A stretch of 64,000 nucleotides of DNA from Trifolium pratense (taxonomy: Eukaryota > Streptophyta > Magnoliopsida > Fabales > Fabaceae). The stretch is from the NCBI RefSeq assembly GCF_020283565.1, contig NC_060059.1:34832838-34896837 (forward strand), read 5' to 3'. The notes under the pieces were generated by a model. That model had not been told where the DNA came from. It made no database searches and worked only from the letters and a program-made list of their open reading frames with translations. Each line of letters starts with the position of its first letter. Position 1 is the first letter of the stretch. Positions 46,418-64,000 of this stretch are shown piece after piece. The position numbers were made by a program, and so were the translations under genes.

Positions 46418-49400
46418 ATGTCTCACAATCGCATCACCACCGATTCCCCTCTCTCTCGTCGCATAGTTCGTTCTTTCCTCCATTTCCTCAACCATGGTTC
46501 GTACATTTCTCTCTCATTACTCTCCCTTTCGCATTTGAGGTTCAAATTTATAGTTTTGTTGCTTGATTTTATTTTTAGCTGCAAATTTTGTTGGTTTGGC
46601 TGATTTATTGTTATTAATATTGCAATGAACAGTAATAGATTTTGATTTTGGTTTTGGTTTGTGTGGAATAGTTGAACCTAGCCATGGTGTTGATGCTGAA
46701 GGGATTGAAGTTGCTAAGGAGTGTTTGGTAGAGGCTTTTAAGATTAACAGTTCATCTTCTGGAACTGGTGATCCTGATTCATTGATTGACATTTTCAAGT
46801 CATTTGATTCAAACAAGCACTGTGATAGAAGTAAGTCAGATTCTGTGAAAGCTTCAAGTTCTGCACCGAGTGCTGCTGATGATGCGTCGAAATCCATGGT
46901 TAATTCTTACTTTCCTTTTGTTTTTTTTTCAATTTATCATTATGATAGTTTACTCGTGGCATATGTCGATTGTTTATGTTTGTGTCTAGGGTGGACCGTT
47001 GGTGACGGGTAGATTACCGTTGAATATACTAAAATCTAACATGACATTTGATTGCGAGTAATAATTGACTTGTGGACTACGGTCCACCCTAGAAGCTGCC
47101 ATGACATTTGATGGATTTGATGAGCCAATGTGTTTTCTCATACTTGTTTGGTTGATTAAAGCTTGTTTTTGTTCTTCTGTCTTCATGTTTTTCCTTGAAT
47201 TGTTCTTCATGATTGAAACTGGTGAGCATGCTATAGGGGTAAATCGTAAATATGTAGTAGTATAACTTCTAGTTCTGCTGCTACTATTTGATGTTTAATG
47301 ACAATGTAAGGGCTATCTCTATAACTATAGTGTCCAACTAAATCATGTTTTGAAAATGGTTTCGTTAAATGTGGAAAATGATGATTGCAGCAGTACCTAT
47401 CTTTTGGTAACAATGTAATAGTAGAATAAATATTTTTGTTATACACATGCTAACTTTTTAGCGGTTATAATGGAGCCCTTCAATCGTTATTTAATGAGAG
47501 AATATTTATAGAAATAAGCGTTACCTTTGAAGATGGGATAGCTATTTAGGATATTGAAATTTTTAAAAAGTAAAAGCATATGTATAGGGCACACTGACAT
47601 TGTGTTGGCTGTACCCAAGAAAGAAAAAGAACAGGGACTGCGTGTTTTACCATGTATGTACCCAATCCTTCAATTATGCAATGTCTTTTTTCACATGTGA
47701 TTTTTATTCTACTAAATAGTTTTACTGTTGAAATTATAGGAATTTAAGTTGAGCAGTAGGAAACGAGAGAACAAACTTTGAATAATAGAATATAATATTT
47801 ATATGGTGTGTAACATATGTTATAAAATCAATGTTGCCAAATAGTGGTGAATCAGCGATAGCAGCACTATAGCATAGTGGATTCATCAAAATCCACTACA
47901 AAATCCACAACACTATCCTAGTTTTGCTATTAGGGCAATAGTGGTCGCTATTACAGTTTCTGCCAGCTGATATAGCGGCAATAGTGGAAAAATGAGAATT
48001 TTAGGGCTTTTTATATTAATAAAACCGAAGAATCTGCAATATTGTGCAATATAATTTTTATATAGTGTGTAATATATGTTATAAAATCAATGTTGTCAAA
48101 TAGTGGGGAATCGGCGATAGCAGCGCTATAGTATAGCATAGCGGATTCATCAAAATCCACTACAAAAACCACGACACTATCCTAGTTTTTCTATTAGGGC
48201 AATTGCGTATTCCAGTTTCTGCCAGCTGATATAGCGGTAATAGCGGAAAAAACGAGAAAATTTCAGGGCTTTTTACCATAATAAAACCGAAGAATCTGCG
48301 ATAGTGTGTAGTATAATATTTATATGGTGTGTAATATATGTTATAACATCAATGTTGTCAAATAGTGGGGAATCGGCGATAGCAGCGCTATAGCATAAAG
48401 GATTCATCAAATTCTGTTACGAAAATTGTGACACTATCCTAGTTTCGCCATTAGGGCAATAGCGTATTCCAGTTTCAGCCAGCTGATATAGCGGCGATAG
48501 TGGGAAAAAATGAGAATTTTAGGGCTTTTTACAATAATTAAACCGAAGAATCTGTGATAGTGTGTAATATATAATATTTGTATAGTGTGTAATATATGTT
48601 ATAAAATCAATGTTGTCAAACAGCACTATAGCATAGCGGATTAATCAAAATCCGCTATGAAAACCGTGACACTATCCTAGTTTCGCTATTAGGGCAATAG
48701 CTTATTCCAGTTTCTGCCAGCTGATATAGCGGCAATAGCGGAAAAAGCGAGAATTTTAGGGCTTTTTATAATAATAAAACTGAAGAATCTGCATTTGTGC
48801 CAAACATGACCGATTGTGAAAATTGAAAAACTAAAGAGTCGGTGGAACATGCCTATCATTTTATAAAATTGACGTGTTTCAACCACTATGCGGCTTCTGT
48901 TATTTGCCTGCAACACTATATGCTATTTCACATGACTGGTTTTTGGCGTTTTGCTATTTCCCGCAATCCTCTATTGATAACACTATAAAATGCAATGCAA
49001 TGCTATGATAAGCCTATTTGTAGACAGCTGTACACCTTAACTCTACAAATAGTGGCTATATTTAAAATCAATGTATTATTAATTAGCTTCTTGTATTATT
49101 GTCCTTATTAGAATAGTGGAGTCTGTACTCTAAATATTCTTGAGATATATGGAAAAAAGTTATTCAGCCATGTTTTCAAATTATCACAACTTTGGGAAAA
49201 AAAATATTCTGCTGCTATCTTTCACTTAGCAGAACCGTAGCCACCCATTAGATACAGCCTCTTAGTTTCCGCTTTCCATACCATGACTGAGGAGGATGTT
49301 TCAATTGTTTCTAATGGCAAGGGTATAATGTTCTCAAAATTAGGTCACGTAACATGGTTGGTTAGACAAATTCTGACTTTACTGGGTCTAAACTAGACAG

Positions 49401-52400
49401 AAAGTCTGCATCAGGTATTTATTATTTATGGGGGAAATTTGGTGACTTGGAGAAGAAACAAAATGTAGTGTCATTGTCTAGTGTAGAAGCCGATGTTGTC
49501 AATTGTGGATTGCAAAAATTAATGGTTTGTTTGAATATAGCTACGCTTATAGTGTTATAGCCACTGTTTGACAACACTTTGTACTAGATCGTGTATCGCG
49601 GAATTAGTTATTTGTTAAAATTTTACTATGCCATAGCTGCTATTTAACGAGACTTTTAGCCGCTATATTGTGCTCTTCATCATGTGACTATGAAGCTTAT
49701 ATGGATGATCGTTCTTCTAATTGAACTCGGGTTCGGTTCGGAAAACCTATGTCACCTTTTTGTGATAACTCGACAGCAATTGAGATTACAAACACTCTAG
49801 TGCAACATGTTCAGACTAAGCATGTTGAATTTGGCAGCAACTAAATCAAGGATAAGTTAAACTAAATGCTGACAAGATACCCTATATTAACAGAACTAAT
49901 CAGCTAGCCGATAGATGACCCATGCAGTCCATACTGTTCCATTTGATTCAGTTATGTCCAAGTTGGCATGTGCGATATCTATGCACCAACTTGAGGGGAA
50001 GAGTTGATGTGTACATCTGTATGTATATTGTTTCCTTTAGTTCCTGATTTGGTTATGAATGCATAAGAATCAATGTATTATTAGATAGATTGTATAGTTT
50101 CCTTTTAGAAGGCATTAGTCCAATTTTCAATTGTATTCATACTAGACTATGAAATCCTTTTTAAATAAGGAAAAAAATAATGAATCATGGAAACACTTCT
50201 AAGATATAATAAGGACATAATGAAATTTTTGGTAGGTATCCAACTCTCTCACCTTAAGCTTAGTATGATTTGTCTATACTGTTTTCACGGTTCTAGAAGT
50301 ACATTACTCTATCACACCAATTTCAAATTGTATTGAAGTTTTGATTTTTTGGCTCTGATTTATCTCACAATGTGTCTTCATTAGGATGAAGATTGGATGC
50401 TGGACCCTCACATTTCCGGTAGGCAAATCTGTTCCCTTTATTTTATTTGAAATTTGAGCGATCATAAATAATAATGTATTGCCGAGAATTTTTGTCATTT
50501 ATCATCTCAAGCTTCTAACCGAGTGGACGTTTCTTGCTGGAAAAGTTTATAGTTTGTAATATTTAAACTCATTTATTTGCTTAAATGTTACAAAAATAAT
50601 CATTTATTTGTTGTACCATGCGCATGCTCTAGTAGTGTTTGGACCGGTTTGACAAACATTGCTACAGATATTAGTAAATACTGTAAACCATTTTCTGTTT
50701 GTTTGCATGACAAGTTTTCTCAACCTAACATTTCCATTGGTTGGTGGTACTTTTGGGGGTCAAAATATTAAAATTTTGTAATGTATTTTGAAAAACAATT
50801 TCTTAATATATTATATTATTTATGCTTTATCTGATTATGAATGGTTAAAATTTCAGAATATTGTACATAGCATGATATTTTTTACCATAATTGTTTTGCA
50901 CTGTAGTTGGCTTCCTCTTTGGTCTAGTCCAATGGTATATTGGATTTATTTGACTTTTGTAGTATTTCGTAGAAGGTGAACTATCTTGATATTTTCTTGA
51001 AACTTTTGACAACAGTGTCTAAAGATGAACTGTGTGGACAATTCTTTGCTGTTCTGGAGAAAAAACGGTATTTCAGGACCAATATTGATGGAGGTGATGA
51101 CATTGTGCGATTGGAGAAAGCATCTCGCTCATTCGATGATGGTTTTATGGTATGATATTATATATCATGAATATGCATACATGGCTTGGTTTTTATCATG
51201 ATAGTGATTTAAACTTTTACAACAACAAACAAACAAAAACATTTTCCACTTGGTAGGGTAAGCTACATGTACAAACTAAGAGGCAAAATACTGTTGTGTA
51301 CTATTCAGGTGAATATGTGCTGCTTAAACAGAAGAATTACATTGAAGTATGTTGCTTGATGGATTGGTTGTATAAAAAAAGAAAAAGAAATATACACCGA
51401 TCTTCAGTATTAAAAGTTAAATCAAATACTGATTTTCCCAATCAAGGAGATTTGCAGTATCTTCTACACCTCCTCAAGTTGGTGCGTAGATACATATCAT
51501 GCCTAACTTTGCTTGTCAAATGTTCAAAACTCTGTCTTGCTAGGCTATTGGTTAGGAACATAGGTTGTTAGCTAATTGTTCAATGGAGGGCATAAAGGGT
51601 GAGCAGATAATTATTGTTAGATTTCAATTTCTTTTCAATGAAGTGGCAGTCAAGTTTAATGTACTTTGTCTTATCACAGTGGATGGGATTGTGGGTGGTA
51701 CTTATTGCATCGTTGATGTCACAATATAGCTTCAATGGAAGTTCTACTGTCCTCTTGAATTTCTGTATGACTCGAATTCCTTGAGTTGTTGCTCTAAATT
51801 CGAATTTTGCATCACTCCCCTGTTCTTCTGCAAGTTATCAAATTTTCGCACTAACCTGAAGTGGACTTTTCTATCTGTAATTGACGCTGTCTGGACAGCA
51901 GTAAGATAGATACAATCCTCACACTAGTTTTTTTTCTTCAAAAAATTGACCTTTTCTAGCAAAGCCTTTAAATATCTCAAAATTTTGTAGATTGCCTCTT
52001 GGTGTTCTTCATAAAGAAGGAGAGTGCATGAACTGTCTTACAACACTCACGGGAAAGGCAATGTCTGGACGAGTATTAGCCAAATAGATTAATTTTCCAA
52101 ATAACATTGGGGTCCATGGTAGTCTTGGCTACAGTCGTTTTAGTCACCTCCAAGAGATCTCAACCACAAAAACCCAACAACTTCAAATCACAAACCAACA
52201 TACATGCTTCAACTCACAACTCACGTAGTAATTATAACAAACATCATCATGCATATTCGTACTTGTCATATGTTTAGTTCATGTCTATCATCAACTCAAA
52301 ATTTGCACAATATTATAAAACATTAACATTTAAATGAAGTATGTTCATTTACAACATTTCAACACACCCAACACACAACATCAATTTCAAACCAAATGAT

Positions 52401-55400
52401 CGAATTCTCCAAAAAGAGTTTCATCCACATCAAACATACAATGCATGGAATTATCTAATCTTATTATTAGTGGTGTCACCCTTAAAACCTCTTGTAGTTT
52501 CCAAATCAACAAGGCAATTTCTTTAAGAAGGGCACGAGGAGCTCTAAATCATGAAGAGAAAAAGAGAGAAATGCTGTTGTTGAATATATATTGCAAACTA
52601 TCGGATCAGGCACTAGTTAATGAAGACTTTTCATTTATGGGCCAAATCTGGGTCTCCCCAGCCATGTATTCTGCCCTGCCAGTCACAACACAGTTCGGAC
52701 TCCATGAATTCCAAACTCAAATTTGAATTACTGGCACCGTTTCTTGTCATATATCTAATAACTATAAAATTAAAATTTAGTTTTCTAATTTTTAAATTAG
52801 TCACACTGTCACAGATAAATATTTATGAAATACTAGAAAAACGCGGTGTTACATTTTACTTGGGTGAAAGTTTAATCTGTGCATTAAAATGAGAAGAAAT
52901 TAATGAACTGTGTCCCATTTTGTGTTTCATTTCTTCAACTTATGTCAGATGCTAGTTTAGTACATGGCTTTCATTCTATGAATGTACCTTTATCCATTTT
53001 ATTCCATTAGATTCTCATGTCAGTTTGTATCTCAAGGTAGTTGATGATATGCATATTATAATTTCTTCTACTACTACAACTGCTGCTTGTTATTGTATGT
53101 ATCTTCTTGCTGATAATTCTGTTCAATTGAACATTAGCCATGCATTTAGTCATTAGTGCCTAGTTGGGGTTGACTACATGGATCTATCAGCATGATTGGC
53201 TGATGGATTTATCAAAACCAATTTTTTACTAAAACTGTTTAAGTCTGATGTAGTCTGCTTCTATGTAGGAGATGGAAAGATCTGGGTGTCGGCAGTTTAA
53301 TTTGAAGAATTTGTCTGAATCACTAAAATCACTAGGTACGATAAACAAATTTGACTTCAAGAAGCTTTCTTTTGCCTTGAAATCTCTCTTTCTCCCTCTC
53401 TTACTTCACACTGCGGCATACACGACACAAAAGATCCTTCACTGCTCAAAGTTGAAGTATGCAAAAACGTCTTTATACATGAAAGCTTTCAATTTAGTGA
53501 TGGATTTTCTTAAGAGTATCTTCAGTGATGGATTTTCATAAGACCATTTAATGCATGAAATTTGGTTTTCACTCAGGTAACAAGGCAATGCAATCCAAGC
53601 GATACTATGATGCAATTGAGTTGTATACTTGTGCAATTGCGATATATGAAAAGAGTGCTATTTACTACTGCAACAGGTATTCCACTTGTTTATACTGTTT
53701 CTCAAATATACATTACTATCCTTTTTTTAGTATATCCTTGTGTGCGTAGTTTCAGTGTGGAATGTAATTGTCTAAAAAAAAGTTTTCTTTATATTTAATA
53801 AATAACTAATTGCAAGTGCTAATTGTGGGTTAGGCGTTATGCTTTTGACCAGAAACTTCCACCTTTTTTTGTGGGATACAATTTCATTGTTTAGGGTAAT
53901 TTTAAGATTTTTTGGGATGGAATTTTTTTTATTAAGAAGTATTCTTTGTTATGCTGTACCGAATATGTTCTACCAAATAATTGTGAAAAACAAATTCTAG
54001 AAGGTTTTAAATATTTATCATTGATGGAGTGTAGAAAAAAACTTAGGAATACAAAGTTCAAGTGTTCAATCCCTCAAAAGAACAAATAATGTAACTACAC
54101 TATGGTTTCATTCATCATCCCAAATCAATGTCACTCAGTTCATTATCATCCTCTGAAAGTTTATGCTCTTCCTTTACCTCCACATCTCCAACTAGCACTT
54201 TAATTTCACTTTGCTCCCCTATTATGATAGAGTTTACCTTCTTGTCAACCTTGGCAACTAAGTTTCTTGGACCTATCTATTCAAACAAGACAAGAGGGCC
54301 AAAATAACAGGAGAGAGGCGCAAAAGAGTGTAGGTGGTAAGAATAAAAAAATGCACTGTAGGAGGTAGTGCGGGCCAAAGACTAAGTGTTCTAGGGCTCC
54401 TCAATGGTGATTTAAACTTGGGATATTTGGAATATTTGTTTTAGGCTGATTCTGTCCCTTTTCTCCAAAAATACAAAAAAGAAAAGAGATAGATGGAGTG
54501 ATGGTGGATCGCATGACCCTGGTCCCCACTCCCCATGTATATATGCATTTCTCTAGTTTCAAATGTGTTGAAAGTAAAATACAATCATATAATTCATATA
54601 GAATATCATATGATTAGGAGTAGAATATACTGTTGTATGGTCATGAGGGGGCAACCAGGGGATCATCCACATTGGGATCAGAGCAACTATACAAGTGAGT
54701 TGGACACCACCACATCTTAACCCAAAACCTTAAGGCATTAGGTTTATGGGTCCTCTCACTTATAAAGTGCTCAACCTCGACTTTTATAACCAATGTGGGA
54801 CTTAATTCACCTCACACTTGCCACAAGAACTGTAAACATTCCTGCCATTATTTGCATCTATTGCTTTATGTCTACATAAAGAGACCACAATATAGTTGAA
54901 ACACATGGTTTTCACCATAGCCTCTCTCATTTTCTCTCATTCAACAAAACATATCTTTCTTTTTCTGGTGTGTGCCGTGTGTGCGCCTATGAATTGTTTT
55001 TGGAGTGGACAATTGTCTGGCTCAGAATACCACAGGGACCTGTTTATTTAACTGATTGGAGCGGTGTTTGTGACATTTTTTCTATGTATATTACAGGGCA
55101 GCTGCTTATACTCAAATTAACAAATATACATTGGCAATCCAAGATTGTCTTAGATCTATCGAGATTGATCCGAACTACAGCAAGGGATACAGTCGTCTGG
55201 GATTTGCTTATTATTCACAAGGAAACTACAGAGATGCTATTGATAAAGGGTTTAAAAAAGGTCCGTGAAGTATTATATTTTTTTTGTTTTTTGTTTTTAT
55301 AATCTGCTCGACATATTTACTGGTACTCCTCCTGAGAATGTTGACTATTGTCATCTGGTGTTACATATCAAGGTAAAATGGTGCATGTCACCTAATTCAA

Positions 55401-56719
55401 TGTTAATAAAAACTGGTTTTTCTACTGATTAGCTTCTATTTGCTATTTGAGTTTCCTACAATTGCCGGTGCATGTTTTGAACATTCTAGTCAAAAGAAAT
55501 ATTAAAGAATTGTTTTCACCAAAAAATCATTCTGTGTTAATCAAAATTATTATTAGAAAGTGAAGAATTTCAAACCATTGCTGATTTATCATACTGTTAT
55601 GAGTATCAGATCAAAGCTGGTTGGAATATGGATGCGTTAAATTTAAGAACTCAAGCTATTTATCTCTAACATGAATCTATATATTTGCAGCCTTGCAATT
55701 GGATCCCAACAACGAGTCTGTTAAAGAAAATATGAGGGTTTGTTCTGTTTTTCTGTTTTCCATTTTTTCTCTATTTACTTTTTCTGTGGTCATAATGCTC
55801 TTATTGATCACAGGCAGCTGAGGATAAATTGATGGAAGAGGGACATCATGCAGATCACAATCAGGTATTATTATCATTATCATTTCTTTTAAATACAATT
55901 AGGTATTATATATGCTGTGTGTCTGGAATACATACCATACCAGTCCTAATTAACGAGTCTTCTCTTTTTTCTTGCAAAATAATTATTTGGTGAAGAAATT
56001 GTGGGAAAGCAATTATGGATAGCCTTTGGCAGATGTTATGTAACACATGATCTGGTTCTAGTGGTTATTGTTTTGTTCCACACAGCTTTGTTTCATTTCA
56101 ACCCCCACAGTTTACAGGAGTCGTACAAATGTTTTCACTTAGTTAGCCATTACTTTATGCATTATTGTTCATTTACCTTTCTGTATCAAATTAAATCTAC
56201 GAATTCACTCTAGCTATTTGCTTTTCATATTCGAAACAAACATGTAGTATTGGAATGCAATATAGCTTGTTATCTCATTCCATTGTGCTCTTTCCATTGT
56301 TTCAATGTGCTCTTTCCATTGTTTCAATTTGCTTTGTATATCAAAATCTAACATTTTATTCTTTAAAGAATTCAAGATCATCTCAAGAATTCCAAAACCA
56401 TTCTGCAAGGGGATCAAGAAGCCATGCAGCTCCGCCTCCATTTGCCTCAATGCCATTTAACCCCAGCAACCTCGCAAGCATGTTCACGGCGGCCACAAAT
56501 GCGTATCAGAGGTCACATCCTCAGGAAAGTCAAGAAGATGGCAATAGTAGTGAAGCTGACGAACCCGGAATTCAATTTGGGGGCCATGTTGATTTAAACT
56601 CTGTTCAAATCCCTCAGGAACTAAGTGGTGTCCTTCAAAATGTGATGGGGATATTTTCAGGGAATGCACCTCCTGGCCAACCACATGATCAAATGAATGA
56701 TAGAACGCCACCAAACTAA
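46418..56719 (+). CDS. SGT: SGT-type TPR co-chaperone (small glutamine-rich TPR protein homologue), 417 aa
   Basis: Ten exons: 46418-46496, 46672-46898, 50385-50418, 51016-51149, 53269-53335, 53577-53676, 55097-55260, 55691-55737, 55814-55864, 56369-56719 (1254 bp, stop TAA). All introns are GT-AG; exon 3 is only 34 bp. The N-terminus (RRIVRSFLHFLN, GVDAEGIEVAKECLVEAF) is the SGTA-type dimerisation region. About residues 178-290 form three TPRs: GNKAMQSKRYYDAIELYTCA, the next with YYCNRAAAYTQINKYTLAI, then GYSRLGFAYYSQGNYRDAI. The carboxylate-clamp residues that bind Hsp70/Hsp90 tails (N, N, K and R) are present. The C-terminus is Pro/Gln/Asn-rich as in the family. SGT proteins help hand tail-anchored and mislocalised proteins to chaperones in the cytosol. 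Introns of up to 3.5 kb make the gene 10 kb long. Confidence 0.9.
47801..48790. repeat. 260-bp tandem repeat, about 3.8 copies, in SGT intron 2
   Basis: Copies start at 47801, 48061, 48321 and 48581, an almost exact 260-bp period. Each carries GTGTGTAATATATGTTATAA, AATCAATGTTG, AGCGCTATAGCATA, GATTCATCAAAATCC, CCAGCTGATATAGCGGC and AAAACCGAAGAATCTGC. The last copy lacks part of its start. Related AGCGGT/CCGCTA words continue to about 48990. Confidence 0.9.
49370..50200 (+). mobile_element. Ty1/Copia remnant (RNase H end plus LTR) in SGT intron 2
   Basis: SDFTGSKLDRKSASGIYYLW (from about 49376), VVSLSSVEADVV and later CDNSTAIEIT and VQHVQTKHVEF match Copia RNase H. TTGAGGGGAAGAG followed by TTGATGTGTACATC (about 50004) looks like polypurine tract plus LTR start. 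Stops and a block of about 160 bp (about 49530-49690) break it. Confidence 0.75.
51600..52115 (-). mobile_element. Ty1/Copia remnant, opposite orientation, in SGT intron 4
   Basis: Read on the minus strand: GKLIYLANTRPDIAFPVSVV, QFMHSP, EAIYKILRYLKALLEK, then LYCDINDAIS and DKTKYIKLDCHFIEKKL. These are the end of Copia reverse transcriptase and RNase H. Frames are broken and no LTR is visible. Confidence 0.8.
53837..55080. other. SGT intron 6, 3' part
   Basis: No exon signal. At 54650-54830 ACATTGGGATCAGAGCAAC and CCAATGTGGGACTTAATTCAC look like a dispersed LTR-derived repeat; otherwise nothing recognisable. Confidence 0.35.
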
Positions 56720-58315
56720 GCTATTTAAGCATTCTGAGGCTGTAAAGACTCTCCAATTACAGAGCTTCGAGTTACTATCGTTTCACCGAGGCAACCATAC
56801 TTTTACAGGTTACATATCTTGCGGCTTGGATGTGTAGTTTACTAAAGCGCATTATTGTGACTTAAGTTGGATGATTATTAATTGCAATCTGTTTTGTATA
56901 TACTGTGATGCAAAATTTCTTGTGGATCTGACCAAGATAGATTTACAAGTTGAATGAATAGGGAGGCTGTTAGAGCATGGAAGGTATAATGCTTCTAGTT
57001 TTTTGGTAAATATTGACCTAGAATTTGGTATTATGTGGGGAACGCACATTTGAGTGCTTGTCTAAACTTCATAACAGATCATATTTGACAGTCCATTTAA
57101 GTTATTTTCTAAACCTGCGATTAAATTCTGATGTTGGCGTACAAGTCATATGGTTTAGCTTCTACCGTATAGTAATTTTTATTTAATAATTTTGAAATTG
57201 GTTTCTATGATAACATAGTAGTGCTGTAAATCTGCAACCCCTACCAGAAAAACCTCTGGGTAGAGGGAAAGATGATTGGAGGTTCTAATAGAAATGGAAG
57301 TAGTGCTATATGTTTCTTTTTATTATAAGAACTTGGGCATGAGTATCTATAAGATTCAAAGTTAGGATCTAAAATACTCCGTATTTCATTACTAATAGAA
57401 GTCCACATACCAAAAAGACATCGACTACAAGCGAAACATAAACAAACTAAAAGTTCAAACGTGTAAGGCTAATTTACACTGAAGTCAAATCTTGGTTGGA
57501 TGATTAAGTGAACCAACTTGAATTCTTCATCTTCCATTTATGTACGATATTTATAGAAAGTGAGCATTGAAAAAAATGTAAAAATTGAAACGTCGTTTGC
57601 ATAGGCATAGTAATGTAATGTGCGAAAGATGTTGCGTGTGAACGTTTTTGATACAAGAACCAGTGTAGAAAACTTATCTTTTTCAATAATAATAATAACT
57701 TACTAGTACATTAAAATGGGTATTTAACATAAACATAAATTATTTGTCAAAAAAAAAAAAAACATAAACATACATTAAAAACATTAATTAAACTCAACCA
57801 AAACTATGGAAGAGCTAAATTAATTTTTTTTTAGGTCAAGTAGCCTAATGACTGAAAAATCCATCTTAAAGGTGAATAAGTGGAGTATCCGGGGTTCGAA
57901 CTCTGACTATTGCACATATAGTGTGATATCTCTGCCAACTGAGCTAAGCTCACGGGAATAAAACTAAATTAATTTAGTGAATTATTAACAATTTTTTTTT
58001 ATAATTTTAGGAATTATCACTTATGTAACACTTTCACAGTTTCACTTTGTATCACATTTAGTCTAAATTTTAGGAGTATGTTTTTAATATTTTTTGCACC
58101 CATTTTTATTTTATAGACAAATCCAACCTAATCCAACAGAAACCAACCATCAAATACGAAGAAAGAAGATAACCAATAAAGACTCATTTAACCAATCATT
58201 TCAATCTAAAGTAACCACAAAATATCACACGAACCAGTAAGCAAGTGATGAAAAAAGTCACTTTAAACAAAAAATTTCCACTCTGAGTCACTTCTTCTTC
58301 AACTTTGTTATTAAT
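56720..58315. other. Intergenic stretch between the SGT and LACS9-like genes
   Basis: SGT 3' UTR for the first few hundred bases, then AT-rich DNA. A minus-strand SINE lies at 57827-57963. No gene is visible. Confidence 0.5.
57827..57963 (-). mobile_element. tRNA-derived SINE with 12-bp target duplication
   Basis: On the minus strand GAGCTTAGCTCAGTTGGCA (A box) and GAGTTCGAACCCCGG (B box) are followed by an A-rich tail. CTAAATTAATTT flanks it at 57815-57826 and 57964-57975. The head matches the repeat in lipase intron 2. Confidence 0.8.
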
Positions 58316-58336
58316 ATCTCTCTCTCTCTCTCTCTA
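58315..58336 (+). promoter_or_regulatory. (CT)n tract in the LACS9-like leader
   Basis: About ten CT units end eight bases before the start codon at 58344. Such tracts in plant leaders can bind BBR/BPC (GAGA-type) factors; whether this one does is unknown. Confidence 0.6.
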
Positions 58337-58343
58337 AGCTACA

Positions 58344-63183
<4,840 letters not shown>

Positions 63184-64000
63184 GTAATAATTGATCACAC
63201 CAACTTTACCTTCATATACTTGAAGGACTCGTTTTTATGTGTAAAGATCTATTTCGTTTAATGTAAGGAATGCATTTTAGAGAATAAAAGTGAAAGTTAT
63301 AATAGTTGGTTTAATAAAGTGCAAGTTGTGACATATAATAGTTAGAGAATCGACATTTATAACTCCTTGTCTTAGAGGAATCCTTTTGGTAACGTGGTGG
63401 TTTGATTACCTCTAGCAAATGCTTAAATCCCTGACCACTAGTACACTCCTATGCTAGTAGCTTAACTTTAAGGAATCTTATAGTACTACTGAAGTAAGTG
63501 TAATTTTTATTCTTTCTTGTGAAATTTATTTGCGTTTCATCTCATACTTCTCGATTTGGTTTACAGTATCCTCAATGCTTATATCATGGCACGTCGTAAG
63601 CATAGTTAACCTACATTTCTGACTTAGTTTTCATTTAGTGATTTAATTGGTATACATTATCAGTGTTTAACAGTTTTACACATTCATACTATGTCACTAA
63701 AAAAAATTATCAGTGTTTAACAGTTTTACACATTCATACTATGTCACTTTGTTATATTAATTTAACGTATTTCCACGATTATCTACATGATGAGACATGA
63801 TAAGATGCAAAAGTGTAGAACCTTTTTATACAGAAAGTGCATATTAATTAAACTCGTCATTTAAACGAATAAAAAAGCTGAATATTATTTCTCAACCATT
63901 ATTATTACATATTTTCATTGCAGTATATTGAATTGGCTAAACAAATGACTTCCTAAATAATTATCTTTCTTTAATAACCTGTCATTATTTTTTACTTAAA
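63184..64000. other. Start of LACS9-like intron 7 up to the window edge
   Basis: No continuation of the acyl-CoA synthetase is present in any frame. A 55-bp unit (TTATCAGTGTTTAACAGTTTTACACATTC...ATGTCACT) is tandemly duplicated at about 63657-63748. Confidence 0.5.

Noticed and set aside
46517..46897. 126-codon minus-strand frame over SGT exon 2
   Set aside because: It is the complement of the SGT exon, whose plus-strand reading matches the family.
52116..53268. Extra SGT exons in intron 4, or a separate small gene from the 93-codon frame at 52445-52726
   Set aside because: Exons 4 and 5 join in phase 0 without it and give a continuous family match, and the frame has no recognisable domain.
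63900..64000. Next LACS9-like exon after the AG at about 63924
   Set aside because: The translation after that AG does not match the expected continuation of the enzyme and soon meets a stop.

Overview
This is a 64 kb piece of plant nuclear DNA. It is AT-rich, its genes are split into many GT-AG exons, and the space between and inside genes is filled with plant transposable elements: an Athila-type Ty3/gypsy retrotransposon, Stowaway, hAT and Mutator-like miniature elements, tRNA-derived SINEs, and Copia and chromovirus remnants. A lipase resembling the legume nodulin ENOD8 and the repeat types suggest a papilionoid legume close to Medicago or Trifolium. That placement is inference. I built the exon models by hand from splice sites and reading phase, and every complete model closes in frame.

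Layout. 1-287 (+): last two exons of a ChaC-like gamma-glutamylcyclotransferase. 2012-4623 (+): a six-exon conserved plant protein of unknown function, 276 aa. 6309-13605 (+): a 15-exon ATAD5/ELG1-like AAA+ ATPase, 1184 aa. 15546-26018 (-): a complete Athila-lineage retrotransposon with 1306-bp LTRs, a 5-bp target duplication, a tRNA-Asp primer-binding site and one uninterrupted gag-pol frame. 26828-28831 (+): a five-exon ENOD8-like GDSL esterase/lipase, followed 32 bp after its stop by a 1.27-kb Mutator-like MITE. About 30.8-36.4 kb: four diverged copies of a repeat unit, with a broken copy of lipase exon 1 inside. 36516-41813 (-): a five-exon UDP-galactose transporter 1-like gene. 42743-43835: a hAT element. 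46418-56719 (+): a ten-exon SGT-type TPR co-chaperone gene whose introns hold satellite-like repeats and Copia remnants. 58344 to beyond the window end (+): first seven exons of a LACS9-type long-chain acyl-CoA synthetase.

The genes do not form a pathway; they are mostly housekeeping: glutathione turnover, PCNA unloading, Golgi nucleotide-sugar import, chaperone work and fatty-acid activation. From memory, the Arabidopsis counterparts of three of them (LACS9 At1g77590, UDP-GALT1 At1g77610, ATAD5-like At1g77620) sit side by side, so this looks like an ancient syntenic block expanded by repeats.

The most unusual signal is in the Athila element. A CpG-dense 12-bp motif (ACGCCGCGCGTG) occurs in pairs 20-22 bp apart, mostly 21, and most pairs repeat about every 72 bp. 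There are five pairs in each LTR and five in the spacer downstream of pol, while the DNA between pairs has diverged.
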